Positions 1 through 6,020 of a stretch of 8,056 bases of DNA are shown piece after piece; position 1 is the first letter of the stretch, and each line of letters starts with the position of its first letter. The translations under genes were made by a program, and so were the position numbers. Source of the stretch: Bacteroidota bacterium (GTDB lineage Bacteria; Bacteroidota; Bacteroidia; Bacteroidales; UBA1556). Where the stretch lies: NCBI GenBank assembly GCA_003648395.1, contig QMPB01000174.1, positions 1 to 8,056 of the forward strand. The letters are read 5' to 3'. The notes beneath the pieces were generated by a model, which ran no database searches, was not told the DNA's origin, and worked only from the letters and a program-made list of their open reading frames with translations.

Positions 1-88
1 TATTAGATTTATTATCAACATTTATTACTGTAGCTTCAGCTATTGTAGCAAAAGTAAGTATTAAGGCAAAAAGTATATATTTTTTCAT
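1..88 (-). CDS. Secreted protein, tandem paralog of the 131-1156 product (N-terminal 29 codons only)
   Basis: Reading down from the ATG at 88-86, the frame is open to the window edge and begins MKKYILFALILTFATIAEA, then TVINVDNKSN. The start is a typical Sec signal peptide: two lysines, a hydrophobic core, and a probable cut after AEA. The mature start, TVINVD, closely matches TIINVD in the gene just upstream (131-1156), and both follow an Ala at a signal-peptidase-like site, so I infer tandem paralogs. The gap is only 42 bp and has no TAnnTTTG box, so cotranscription is likely. The rest of the protein is outside the window. The beta-helix assignment is inferred from the paralog alone. Confidence 0.7.
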   Translation of the reverse strand, partial: MKKYILFALILTFATIAEATVINVDNKSN

Positions 89-130
89 AATTTTATAATT
101 TTAAATAATTTATAATGATTCAATTTATTT

Positions 131-1156
131 TTATAGCCCTGCTTTCTTGGCTTTAATATTTACATTAATTGGTGTAGATTGGTTTATTACTGGATTGGTA
201 ATATTAGTCATAGTTATTTTAGGAATAGAATAAATCCCTCCCCAAACGAAAGGAGTACTCCCTCCATAAATACCAATATCGCTTCCATCGGAAGCAGCAT
301 TCTTGCCTGGAGATGTACTCTGTAAATGATAATCTTTGGTATAGTCGTAAGACGTATTAGAAGGACCAGTTTCAAATAAAGGATCTTGATTAGGGATATT
401 ACCACTTCCGCTATTACCCTCAGGAGGTAATACTGCAGGGTTTAATGCAGATCGCCACCCCAAATTGTTATTGAAAACATTATGTGACATTGATGAGCTG
501 GTGGGCGTTGCGGTATTAAACATAAATATATTATCAGAGATAATAGCATTATGAACTGAATTAAAATTTTGCCAATAAAAAAACATATTATGCGATATGA
601 TAACAGAGGTAGAATTACTTGAACTAATACCATATGTACTACTTCTAAAAATATTATTAGTGATTATCATTGAAGAGTTATTATTAACAGAAATATATCC
701 CGATAATAAATTATTCACAATTAACCAACCTGAGCAATTGTATTGTAACGATATTGTAGAAAACTCATTTCCAGAAACTATAATATTAGTAATATTCTTT
801 CTTTGACAGCTTAAAGATGAAAAATATAAGCCTTGAAATGATGAACCCGATGGATTGCCCGATACAGTAGTTGAAGAATCAAGATTAATATTTCCAATTC
901 GCGAAAGAGAGCCTCCAGAGGAACCTACAAAGCCAACACCAAAAATATGAATTTGCTTTTCAATAGTTATAGTTCCATAGGAATTATTGGACGGATAAAG
1001 GTAAATACTGTCGCCAGGCGATGCATTATTTAAGGCTAACTGCAAATCACCATAATAGCCTGTTGGTCTATTTGGGTCGCTATCTACATTTATTATTGTA
1101 GCGTTTAAGTTTGTTGTTATTAGGATAACAGTTAAAAGAAGGAGTAACTTTTTCAT
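131..1156 (-). CDS. Secreted right-handed beta-helix (pectin-lyase-like) repeat protein
   Basis: The product is 341 residues long. Residues 1-19 form a Sec signal peptide (MKK, a run of Leu, cut near NLNA). The mature part opens with TIINVD and a segment (about 37-73) typical of beta-helix proteins: DLQLALNNASPGDSIYLYP, then GTITIEKQIHIFGVG. Residues 85-230 carry degenerate rungs rich in Asn, Ser and Ile, such as IIVSGNEF, LIVNNLL, MIITNNIF and AIISDNIF, which is the usual look of parallel beta-helix coils. The C-terminal part has DYHLQSTSPGKNAASDGSDIGIYGG (275-299), a motif common after such helices in Bacteroidota, and a short tail (about 309-341). I see no type IX secretion sorting domain and no catalytic residues that identify an enzyme. 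The ATG at 1156 was chosen because it begins the signal peptide; the frame extends 30 codons further, but that stretch overlaps the likely promoter. Ligand and role are unknown. Confidence 0.8.
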   Translation of the reverse strand: MKKLLLLLTVILITTNLNATIINVDSDPNRPTGYYGDLQLALNNASPGDSIYLYPSNNSYGTITIEKQIHIFGVGFVGSSGGSLSRIGNINLDSSTTVSGNPSGSSFQGLYFSSLSCQRKNITNIIVSGNEFSTISLQYNCSGWLIVNNLLSGYISVNNNSSMIITNNIFRSSTYGISSSNSTSVIISHNMFFYWQNFNSVHNAIISDNIFMFNTATPTSSSMSHNVFNNNLGWRSALNPAVLPPEGNSGSGNIPNQDPLFETGPSNTSYDYTKDYHLQSTSPGKNAASDGSDIGIYGGSTPFVWGGIYSIPKITMTNITNPVINQSTPINVNIKAKKAGL

Positions 1157-1215
1157 AAGATTTATATTTTTATTATAATTAATATAAGGTAATTCTATTC
1201 TGCAACTTCGAACTA

Positions 1216-1247
1216 CAAATATACAAATATAAAACCCTAAAGTCAAA
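1216..1247 (-). promoter_or_regulatory. Bacteroidota-type promoter for the beta-helix gene pair
   Basis: On the minus strand there is a TTTG (-33 element, 1247-1244), a 20-nt spacer, and TATATTTG (-7 element, 1223-1216). This fits the known Bacteroidota sigma consensus TTTG-N19 to 20-TAnnTTTG. Transcription would begin near 1209, about 53 nt before the ATG at 1156. Two more exact TATATTTG copies lie just upstream (1231-1224 and 1251-1244), so the exact start could shift. Confidence 0.55.
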
Positions 1248-1371
1248 TATATTTTTTTTTAAAAAATATGATTAAAAGAAATCCCTCAATTTAGGATATT
1301 GCTTTGATTAATAATATTATACAAATAAAAACAAAACACATCACTAATGTTATATTATTCCGCATTTTAGC

Positions 1372-1379
1372 TATCTTTG
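1372..1379 (+). promoter_or_regulatory. Probable -7 promoter element for the lysine-ketoglutarate reductase gene
   Basis: TATCTTTG followed by GCCA matches the TAnnTTTG -7 box. It lies about 77 nt before the ATG at 1457. The expected -33 position (near 1348-1351) reads TGTT, a poor match to TTTG, so the call rests on the -7 box and its position in a divergent intergenic region. Confidence 0.4.
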
Positions 1380-1456
1380 CCACCCTGATAAACAATAAGC
1401 AAGTTTGACTCTAGACATAGAAACAAACACAATTAAATCATAAAAAATATTTATAA

Positions 1457-2761
1457 ATGAAAAAAATAGGCATTCGTATAGAGGATAAATATTTAATGGA
1501 ACGAAGGGTTGCTATTATTCCAAAGCATATGTCTGACTTAAGTCATAATGACATTACTTTCGAAGTAGAGAGTTCTTCTAAACGTGTTTTCTCAGATGAA
1601 GATTATAAAAAATCAGGAATTAGCGTAGTCCCTAAATTAGATAAGCCTGATATTATTTTTGGGGTTAAAGAAATGCCTATTGATTTTTTTGAAGAAGATA
1701 AGACTTATGTTTTTTTCTCGCATACCATTAAAGGACAAGATTATAATATGCCTTTATTGAAACGTATGATAGAAAAGAAGATCAACCTTATTGAATATGA
1801 AAAAATAACCGATGATGACGGCAAACGTCTTATCTTTTTTGGTCGTTTTGCTGGTTTAGCAGGAATGATTAACTCCTTTTGGTCATACGGTCAACGCTGT
1901 AAACTAAATGGTGTTGAGTCTCCTTTTAATCATCTAAAGCAATCGCATAAATACAAAAGTTTAGAAGATGCAATTAGTGATATCAAAATTGCAGCAAATA
2001 ATCTAAAACAAAATGGACTAAATGATGATTTAGCTCCTCTTACAATTGGATTTACTGGTTATGGAAACGTATCAAAAGGCGCACAAGAGATTTCAGATAT
2101 AATGCCAACGGTAGAAATAAGCCCTGAAGAGCTACTTTCATTACGTACAAATAAAGAATACCGCAACGATTGTGTATATAAAGTGGTATTTAAAGAAGAG
2201 CATATTTCAAAACCAAAGGATAGTTCAATGGATTTTGAATTACAACATTATTATAATCATCCAGAATTTTACAAAAACAACTTTGAACAGTATGTTCCAG
2301 AAATAAGCATACTTATGAATTGTATGTACTGGGCTCCTGAATACCCTAGAATCATTACAAAGGATCTTCTTTATAAATTAAACAAAGAAGGTAATTCTAA
2401 ACTATGTGTAATTGGAGATGTAACTTGCGACCCTGATGGCTCTATTGAATCTACACATTTGGGCACTTATATAGAAGACCCTGTATATGTTTATAATCCT
2501 GAAACTAGAGCCGCTACTATGGGGTTTTCGGGCAAAGGAATATTAACTATGGCTGTAGACATATTACCATCAGAACTACCAAAAGAAGCTTCAGAGGCTT
2601 TTAGTGAAGCATTAAAACCATATATCACAGGTTTAGCTAATACTGATTTTGACTTAAGTTTTGACGAATTAGATATTCCTGAGCCTTTTAAAAGAGCATT
2701 AATACTTCATAAAGGAGATTTTACTCCTAATTATAAATATATGGAAGACTTCTTAAAATAA
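1457..2761 (+). CDS. Lysine-ketoglutarate reductase (saccharopine dehydrogenase, lysine-forming type), monofunctional
   Basis: The enzyme is expected to join L-lysine and 2-oxoglutarate with NADPH to make saccharopine in the cytosol, the first step of saccharopine-type lysine breakdown. The 434 residues match the reductase half of the eukaryotic bifunctional enzyme AASS. The N-terminal alanine-dehydrogenase/PNT-type domain (1-140) has MERRVAIIPKH near residue 14, FFSHTIKGQ (86-94), NMPLL, LIEYEKITDDDGKRLIFFGRFAG (111-133). The Rossmann domain carries GFTGYGNVSKGAQEI (198-212), the nucleotide-binding glycine loop in the form characteristic of this family. Later motifs are CMYWAPEYPR (289-298), VIGDVTCDPDGSIE (318-331) and GILTMAVDILPSELPKEAS (361-379). 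No saccharopine-cleaving domain is fused and none is encoded nearby, so a partner gene should be elsewhere. Alanine dehydrogenase is less likely, because the HTIKGQ and GYGNVSKGAQ motifs are of the lysine type. The gene is a single unit with its own promoter and terminator. Confidence 0.88.
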   Translation: MKKIGIRIEDKYLMERRVAIIPKHMSDLSHNDITFEVESSSKRVFSDEDYKKSGISVVPKLDKPDIIFGVKEMPIDFFEEDKTYVFFSHTIKGQDYNMPLLKRMIEKKINLIEYEKITDDDGKRLIFFGRFAGLAGMINSFWSYGQRCKLNGVESPFNHLKQSHKYKSLEDAISDIKIAANNLKQNGLNDDLAPLTIGFTGYGNVSKGAQEISDIMPTVEISPEELLSLRTNKEYRNDCVYKVVFKEEHISKPKDSSMDFELQHYYNHPEFYKNNFEQYVPEISILMNCMYWAPEYPRIITKDLLYKLNKEGNSKLCVIGDVTCDPDGSIESTHLGTYIEDPVYVYNPETRAATMGFSGKGILTMAVDILPSELPKEASEAFSEALKPYITGLANTDFDLSFDELDIPEPFKRALILHKGDFTPNYKYMEDFLK

Positions 2762-2783
2762 TACATAGAGGACCTCGTTATAT

Positions 2784-2830
2784 AAAGCACCATTATACCA
2801 ACTTTTTGTTATTATAATGGTGCTTTTTTT
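2784..2830 (+). terminator. Rho-independent terminator of the lysine-ketoglutarate reductase gene
   Basis: A perfect 14-bp stem (2784-2797 with 2813-2826, core GCACCATTATA against TATAATGGTGC) closes a 15-nt loop and runs into seven T residues (2824-2830). It begins 22 nt after the stop codon at 2761. Confidence 0.88.
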
Positions 2831-2865
2831 ATCTTTTAAATTTTAATGCATCTATAGTTTTTATT

Positions 2866-2873
2866 TACTTTTG
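2866..2873 (+). promoter_or_regulatory. Probable -7 promoter element for the DUF3078 gene
   Basis: TACTTTTG, followed by GCCA, fits TAnnTTTG. It lies just after the preceding terminator and 22 nt before the TTG start at 2896, giving a leader of roughly 16 nt. No clear TTTG is seen at -33. Confidence 0.45.
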
Positions 2874-2895
2874 CCAACTATAATTTGAAGAACAT

Positions 2896-3834
2896 TTGTT
2901 AAGACTTACCTACATATTATTCTCCATATTGCTGTTAGTTAGCACCGAGGCAATATCTCAGAGCGAAAGAATACTATCTCGTGATAGCACTTGGCGCTCC
3001 AGCGGTATATTTTCATTAAATGTGGGTCAAACTTCTTTCATAAATTGGGCTAATGGTGGTGAAAATCAAATAAACATAAATACGATTCTACATTATAGAT
3101 TACAATATTCAAAAGATAAAGCCACATGGGAAAATAATATTGAGGCCAAGTATGGCACCCTATTCTTTTCAGATATGAACACCAAAAAGACTGATGACAA
3201 ATTAGATTATGCCTCTAAATTTGGTTATGAAGTTCATAAAAAATGGAGATATTCATATTACCTTAGTTTTTCATCACAATTTTCTGCTGGTTATAAATAC
3301 CCTAACGACTCAACAATAGTATCAGACTTCATGGCACCAGGTTATTTTATGGCTGGTGCAGGAATGGATTATCACCCAATTGAAGAACTATCAATTCTAG
3401 TGAATCCTCTTACATATAAGCTAACAATTGTAAATAATATAGAATTAGCTAATGATGGAAACTTCGGAGTGAAAAAAGCGATATTGGATACTAGTGGGAA
3501 TATAATAGTGCCTGCACAACGGTTCAGAAGTGAGCCTGGGGCTTTTGTGAAATTTCATTATCAAAAAGAATTTGAAAATGGTTTTAGTATTAGTTCTAAG
3601 CTAGAGCTATTCTCCTCTTTTGTAGAAAATCCTGAAAATATAGATATTAATTGGGTCACATTTTTAACTTATAAAATCTCTGAACATTTCATAGCAACAT
3701 TCTCATTAGATATACTTTATGATGATGATGCTATTATTAAACAAGACATAAACGGCGATGGAATAAAGGAAATTGTTGGTCCTCGTCTGCAATCAAAACA
3801 AACATTTGGCATAGGTGTTTCATTATCGCTATAA
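2896..3834 (+). CDS. DUF3078 family protein, probable outer-membrane beta-barrel
   Basis: The product has 312 residues. A Sec signal peptide (about 1-22, hydrophobic core YILFSILLLV, cut near AISQ) is followed by a domain I recognise as DUF3078, a family found mainly in Bacteroidota. Its hallmarks are SGIFSLNVGQTSFINWANGGENQI (36-59), then a KTDDKLDYASKFGY segment, then ISDFMAPGY-like, NPLTYKLTIVNN and NPENIDINW segments. Alternating aromatic and polar strands ending in FGIGVSLSL suggest an outer-membrane barrel; the substrate or role is unknown. The start is TTG: an in-frame TAA lies at 2881 with no ATG between it and the signal peptide, and the sequence before it, GAAGAA, is a weak ribosome-binding candidate. 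Gene order is terminator, promoter, this gene, then the 70-bp repeat beginning 8 nt after the stop, so it is probably monocistronic. Confidence 0.85.
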   Translation: MLRLTYILFSILLLVSTEAISQSERILSRDSTWRSSGIFSLNVGQTSFINWANGGENQININTILHYRLQYSKDKATWENNIEAKYGTLFFSDMNTKKTDDKLDYASKFGYEVHKKWRYSYYLSFSSQFSAGYKYPNDSTIVSDFMAPGYFMAGAGMDYHPIEELSILVNPLTYKLTIVNNIELANDGNFGVKKAILDTSGNIIVPAQRFRSEPGAFVKFHYQKEFENGFSISSKLELFSSFVENPENIDINWVTFLTYKISEHFIATFSLDILYDDDAIIKQDINGDGIKEIVGPRLQSKQTFGIGVSLSL

Positions 3835-3842
3835 TTTTAGTA

Positions 3843-3912
3843 GATATGCTGAATTCCCATTTATTTATTTTTCACTTTTATAAAATAAGCGAAAAAAAAT
3901 TAATGTACATTT
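3843..3912. repeat. 70-bp perfect direct repeat, copy 1
   Basis: All 70 bases (beginning GATATGCTGAATTCCC and ending AATGTACATTT) recur at 3966-4035, with a period of 123 bp. The copy starts 8 nt after the DUF3078 stop. The base after it is A, so its end reads TACATTTA, one base short of a -7 box. The sequences on either side differ from those around copy 2, so this is not a simple tandem duplication of the whole 123-bp unit. Confidence 0.97.
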
Positions 3913-3924
3913 AGGCATATTAGA

Positions 3925-3966
3925 CAACAAATATTTTGCTCTATTAAATCTGCAAAATATTTATTG
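3925..3966 (+). terminator. Hairpin between the repeat copies, possible terminator of the DUF3078 gene
   Basis: Two 15-nt arms (3925-3939 and 3952-3966) pair with one mismatch, including an uninterrupted 11-bp core AAATATTTTGC with GCAAAATATTT, around a 12-nt loop. The stem is AT-rich and no clean T run follows, so termination is only a possibility. It fills most of the 53 bp between the two repeat copies. Confidence 0.35.
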
Positions 3967-4035
3967 ATATGCTGAATTCCCATTTATTTATTTTTCACTT
4001 TTATAAAATAAGCGAAAAAAAATTAATGTACATTT
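3966..4035. repeat. 70-bp perfect direct repeat, copy 2
   Basis: This copy is identical to 3843-3912 over 70 bases. It ends within the -7 promoter box of the DUF1573 gene: the next base, G at 4036, completes TACATTTG. The copy therefore covers the region where the upstream promoter element and any operator would lie. Confidence 0.97.
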
Positions 4036-4036
4036 G
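4029..4036 (+). promoter_or_regulatory. Probable -7 promoter element for the DUF1573-yajC operon
   Basis: TACATTTG followed by GC fits TAnnTTTG, and the ATG at 4064 is 27 nt downstream. There is no TTTG at the expected -33 position. If the box is used, the upstream TTG at 4034 cannot be the start codon, because it lies inside the box. Confidence 0.45.
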
Positions 4037-4063
4037 CAGAAGAATAATAATAATTTGAGTTTT

Positions 4064-4531
4064 ATGATTAAAGGAATCTATTTTTTAATAATTACTGTTG
4101 TTATACTGGCTTTTAGCTCTTGTAATAATGATAAGTCGAATGATAATCTTTCTTCTGATCTGATTAATAATCCTATATCTGCTGATAAAAGTGGTGATGA
4201 ATCTTCATTACCTATATTTGAGTTTAAAACTACAGAATACGATTTCGGAAATGTAATTGAAGGAGTAAAAGTTGCATATAAATTCAAATTTAAAAATGTT
4301 GGTGGTTCAGATTTGATAATCAATCAAGTGAAAACAAGCTGTGGTTGTACAGTATCTCGTTTTCCAAAGAAAGCCATTAAGCCTGGCGAGTCTAACTTTG
4401 TAGAAATCACTTTTGACAGCTTTATGCGTAAAGGGTTTAATCATAAAACAGCAACCGTATTAGCGAATACACAACCTAATGTTATTACATTAAATATAAA
4501 AGCAATGGTACAAAGTGCCGATGAACTATAA
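4064..4531 (+). CDS. DUF1573 domain lipoprotein
   Basis: The product has 155 residues from the ATG at 4064. A lipoprotein signal (hydrophobic 5-17, lipobox FSSC with Cys20) is followed by a low-complexity Asp/Ser/Asn linker (21-50), as expected for an exported protein tethered to the membrane. Residues 51-150 form a DUF1573 domain, an Ig-like beta-sandwich related to ASH/MSP-type domains: FEFKTTEYDFGNVIEGVKVAYKFKFKNVG, then the conserved TSCGCT (91-96), then KPGESNFVEITFDS. Its molecular role is not established. The open frame reaches back to a TTG at 4034, but ATG is preferred because it starts the signal peptide and lies after the likely promoter. yajC follows after 30 bp without a terminator. 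In many Bacteroidota a DUF1573 gene sits next to yajC, often with nusB before it and ybbR and coaE after; those are absent here. Confidence 0.87.
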   Translation: MIKGIYFLIITVVILAFSSCNNDKSNDNLSSDLINNPISADKSGDESSLPIFEFKTTEYDFGNVIEGVKVAYKFKFKNVGGSDLIINQVKTSCGCTVSRFPKKAIKPGESNFVEITFDSFMRKGFNHKTATVLANTQPNVITLNIKAMVQSADEL

Positions 4532-4561
4532 ATGAATATTAATTATTAAATTTACAATACA

Positions 4562-4891
4562 ATGAACTTATTAAGTATTTTTTTAATGTCCCCAGCAGGC
4601 GGCGACGGTAGCGACCCATACTCAGGAATGATAATGATGGTTGCTTTAATTGGAGTTTTCTATTTTTTCTTTATTCGCCCACAACAAAAGAAGGCTAAAG
4701 AAACTAAGAAATTTAGAGAAGCTCTGAAAAAAGGTGATAAAGTTGTTACTATCGGAGGAATTCACGGTAAAATAATTGAGATGAAAGACACAACAATTAC
4801 AATAGAGGTTGAAGGTCAAGGTCGTCTTAAGTTAAATAAAGATGCAATTAACCCTGTAGCTGAACAAACAGAATTGGCAAAGCCAAAATAA
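4562..4891 (+). CDS. yajC: YajC, accessory subunit of the Sec translocase
   Basis: YajC is a small inner-membrane protein that associates with SecDF and the SecYEG channel. The 109-residue product has a short Gly/Asp-rich start, one transmembrane helix (about 22-38, MIMMVALIGVFYFFF), the family hallmark IRPQQKKAKE (38-47) and a cytosolic beta-rich domain with GDKVVTIGGIHGKI (58-71). Length and motif order are normal for the family. The gene lies 30 bp after the DUF1573 stop and is closed by a strong hairpin 17 nt after its own stop. secD and secF are not in the window. Confidence 0.95.
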   Translation: MNLLSIFLMSPAGGDGSDPYSGMIMMVALIGVFYFFFIRPQQKKAKETKKFREALKKGDKVVTIGGIHGKIIEMKDTTITIEVEGQGRLKLNKDAINPVAEQTELAKPK

Positions 4892-4907
4892 AAAAAACCT
4901 AAACAGT

Positions 4908-4944
4908 AAAAAGGTCATATTTCTAAGAAATATGACCTTTTTTT
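4908..4944. terminator. Bidirectional terminator between yajC and etfA
   Basis: A perfect 16-bp stem (4908-4923 with 4927-4942; core GGTCATATTTC against GAAATATGACC) closes a 3-nt loop. It has T residues on the plus-strand side (4938-4944) and an A run at 4908-4912 that reads as U in the minus transcript. It is 17 nt after yajC and 23 nt after the end of etfA, so it can serve both convergent units. Confidence 0.92.
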
Positions 4945-4966
4945 ATTCTATAATTTTCTACTAAGC

Positions 4967-5917
4967 TTAAGCTTGTTTTGCAGCTTTAATAAGTTCTGGC
5001 ACTACTTTAAAAGCATCGCCAACAATACCATAATCTGCAGCTTCAAAAATTGGTGCATCAGGATCTTTATTGATAGCAACTATGCATTTTGCAGAGCCAA
5101 TACCACCAATGTGCTGAATAGCACCAGAAATACCAACAGCAATATATAAATTAGGAGCAATCACTTTACCCGTCTGTCCAATATGCTCAGTATGAGGTCT
5201 CCAACCATCATCACTAACAGGACGAGAACAACCAGTAGCAGCACCTAGCACCTCCGCTAATTCTTCAATCATACCCCAGTTTTCAGGACCTTTAAGACCT
5301 CTACCTCCAGACACAACTAATTCAGCATCAGTAAGCAATAGCTTACCCATTACTTTATCAACACTTTCTACCTTAGTTTTAGCTGCTGCTGTTGTAATAT
5401 CTATATTTTCAACAGTTCCGCTAGCACCTTCGGTTATTCCAAAAGTATTTTTAGCTAATGTAAGAACCTTCTTTTCAGAATTAATTTTCACATGACCAAA
5501 TACCTTATTGGTATAAATTTTCTTCTTAATTACAAATGGATTGTAACTTATTGGCAAAGCGGTAACCGCTGATACATAACCTGCTTTTAAGCTAGCGGCA
5601 ATACGACCAGCCAATGCATTACCAACATTATCCTGCGAAAGAATAACAACTGTAGCGCCATTTTCGTCAGCAATTTTACAAATTGCCTCTGAGTATGTAG
5701 CACTATCTACATTATCAAATCCATTCTTAACAGCAAAGATTTTCTCCGCTCCAAATTTATTTAATGATTCTAATTCATCATCAGCAATATTGCCCAACGA
5801 AATAGCATTCATTTTAACGCCCATATCCTGAGCTATCTTATTTCCGTACGACAGAAGTTCTTGGCTTACGCTCTTGAACTTTCCATCCCAGTTTTCTAAA
5901 TATACTAATACTGACAT
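4967..5917 (-). CDS. etfA: Electron transfer flavoprotein subunit alpha
   Basis: EtfA pairs with EtfB to form the soluble FAD protein that accepts electrons from acyl-CoA dehydrogenases and passes them on, usually to the quinone pool. The 316 residues have a normal length and order. The N-terminal alpha/beta domain (1-190) is followed by the C-terminal FAD domain: SGGRGLKG (203-210), GAATGCSRP (225-233), HIGQTGKVIAPNLYIAVGISGAIQHIGG (245-272, containing the EtfA signature), AINKDPDAPIF (281-291) and ADYGIVGD (294-301). All the residues expected to hold FAD appear present. The ATG at 5917 gives the usual MSVLVYLE start. Gene order is etfB then etfA on the same strand, separated by a 103-bp repeat-rich spacer, so cotranscription is likely but the spacing is wide for such a tightly coupled pair. 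Confidence 0.96.
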   Translation of the reverse strand: MSVLVYLENWDGKFKSVSQELLSYGNKIAQDMGVKMNAISLGNIADDELESLNKFGAEKIFAVKNGFDNVDSATYSEAICKIADENGATVVILSQDNVGNALAGRIAASLKAGYVSAVTALPISYNPFVIKKKIYTNKVFGHVKINSEKKVLTLAKNTFGITEGASGTVENIDITTAAAKTKVESVDKVMGKLLLTDAELVVSGGRGLKGPENWGMIEELAEVLGAATGCSRPVSDDGWRPHTEHIGQTGKVIAPNLYIAVGISGAIQHIGGIGSAKCIVAINKDPDAPIFEAADYGIVGDAFKVVPELIKAAKQA

Positions 5918-5927
5918 AGTTTCTTTG

Positions 5928-6017
5928 GTTTTGGGTTATGTGTTGTGTGTTGTGTGTTTTGGGTTATGTGTTGTATGACAAGCACATTAACACATATCTC
6001 ACATCACTTAACACATA
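5928..6017. repeat. Repeat cluster in the etfB-etfA spacer
   Basis: A 19-nt GTTTTGGGTTATGTGTTGT occurs perfectly at 5928-5946 and 5956-5974 (28 bp apart), separated by 9 nt of GT-rich sequence. A 10-nt TTAACACATA occurs at 5987-5996 and 6008-6017. TATGTGTT (5937-5944, 5965-5972) and AACACATA (5989-5996, 6010-6017) are complementary, so the mRNA can form alternative 8-bp hairpins. A coding role is not evident. Confidence 0.9.
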
Positions 6018-6020
6018 GTT

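Noticed and set aside
214..633. Two minus-strand open frames of 63 codons (214-405 and 442-633) inside the beta-helix gene
   Set aside because: They lie in another frame of a well-supported gene, are hydrophobic and low in complexity, and have no start signals of their own.
597..806. A plus-strand 69-codon open frame opposite the beta-helix gene
   Set aside because: It is antisense to the repeat rungs and its composition reflects them; there is no promoter or family resemblance.
1157..1246. A longer N-terminus for the beta-helix protein (30 extra codons)
   Set aside because: It would place the signal peptide internally and overlap the promoter elements at 1216-1247.
1457..2761. Alanine dehydrogenase or transhydrogenase alpha subunit
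   Set aside because: The fold is shared, but the HTIKGQ, YEKITDDDGKR and GYGNVSKGAQ motifs match the lysine-ketoglutarate reductase branch.
3843..4035. A CRISPR array or terminal repeats of an insertion sequence
   Set aside because: There are only two copies, in direct orientation, with a 53-bp hairpin spacer and no transposase or cas gene in the window.
4034..4063. TTG start adding 10 residues to the DUF1573 protein
   Set aside because: It would overlap the -7 box, and the ATG at 4064 starts directly at the lipoprotein signal.
4078..4323. A minus-strand 81-codon frame inside the DUF1573 gene
   Set aside because: It is the antisense shadow of a coding region with a clear family match.
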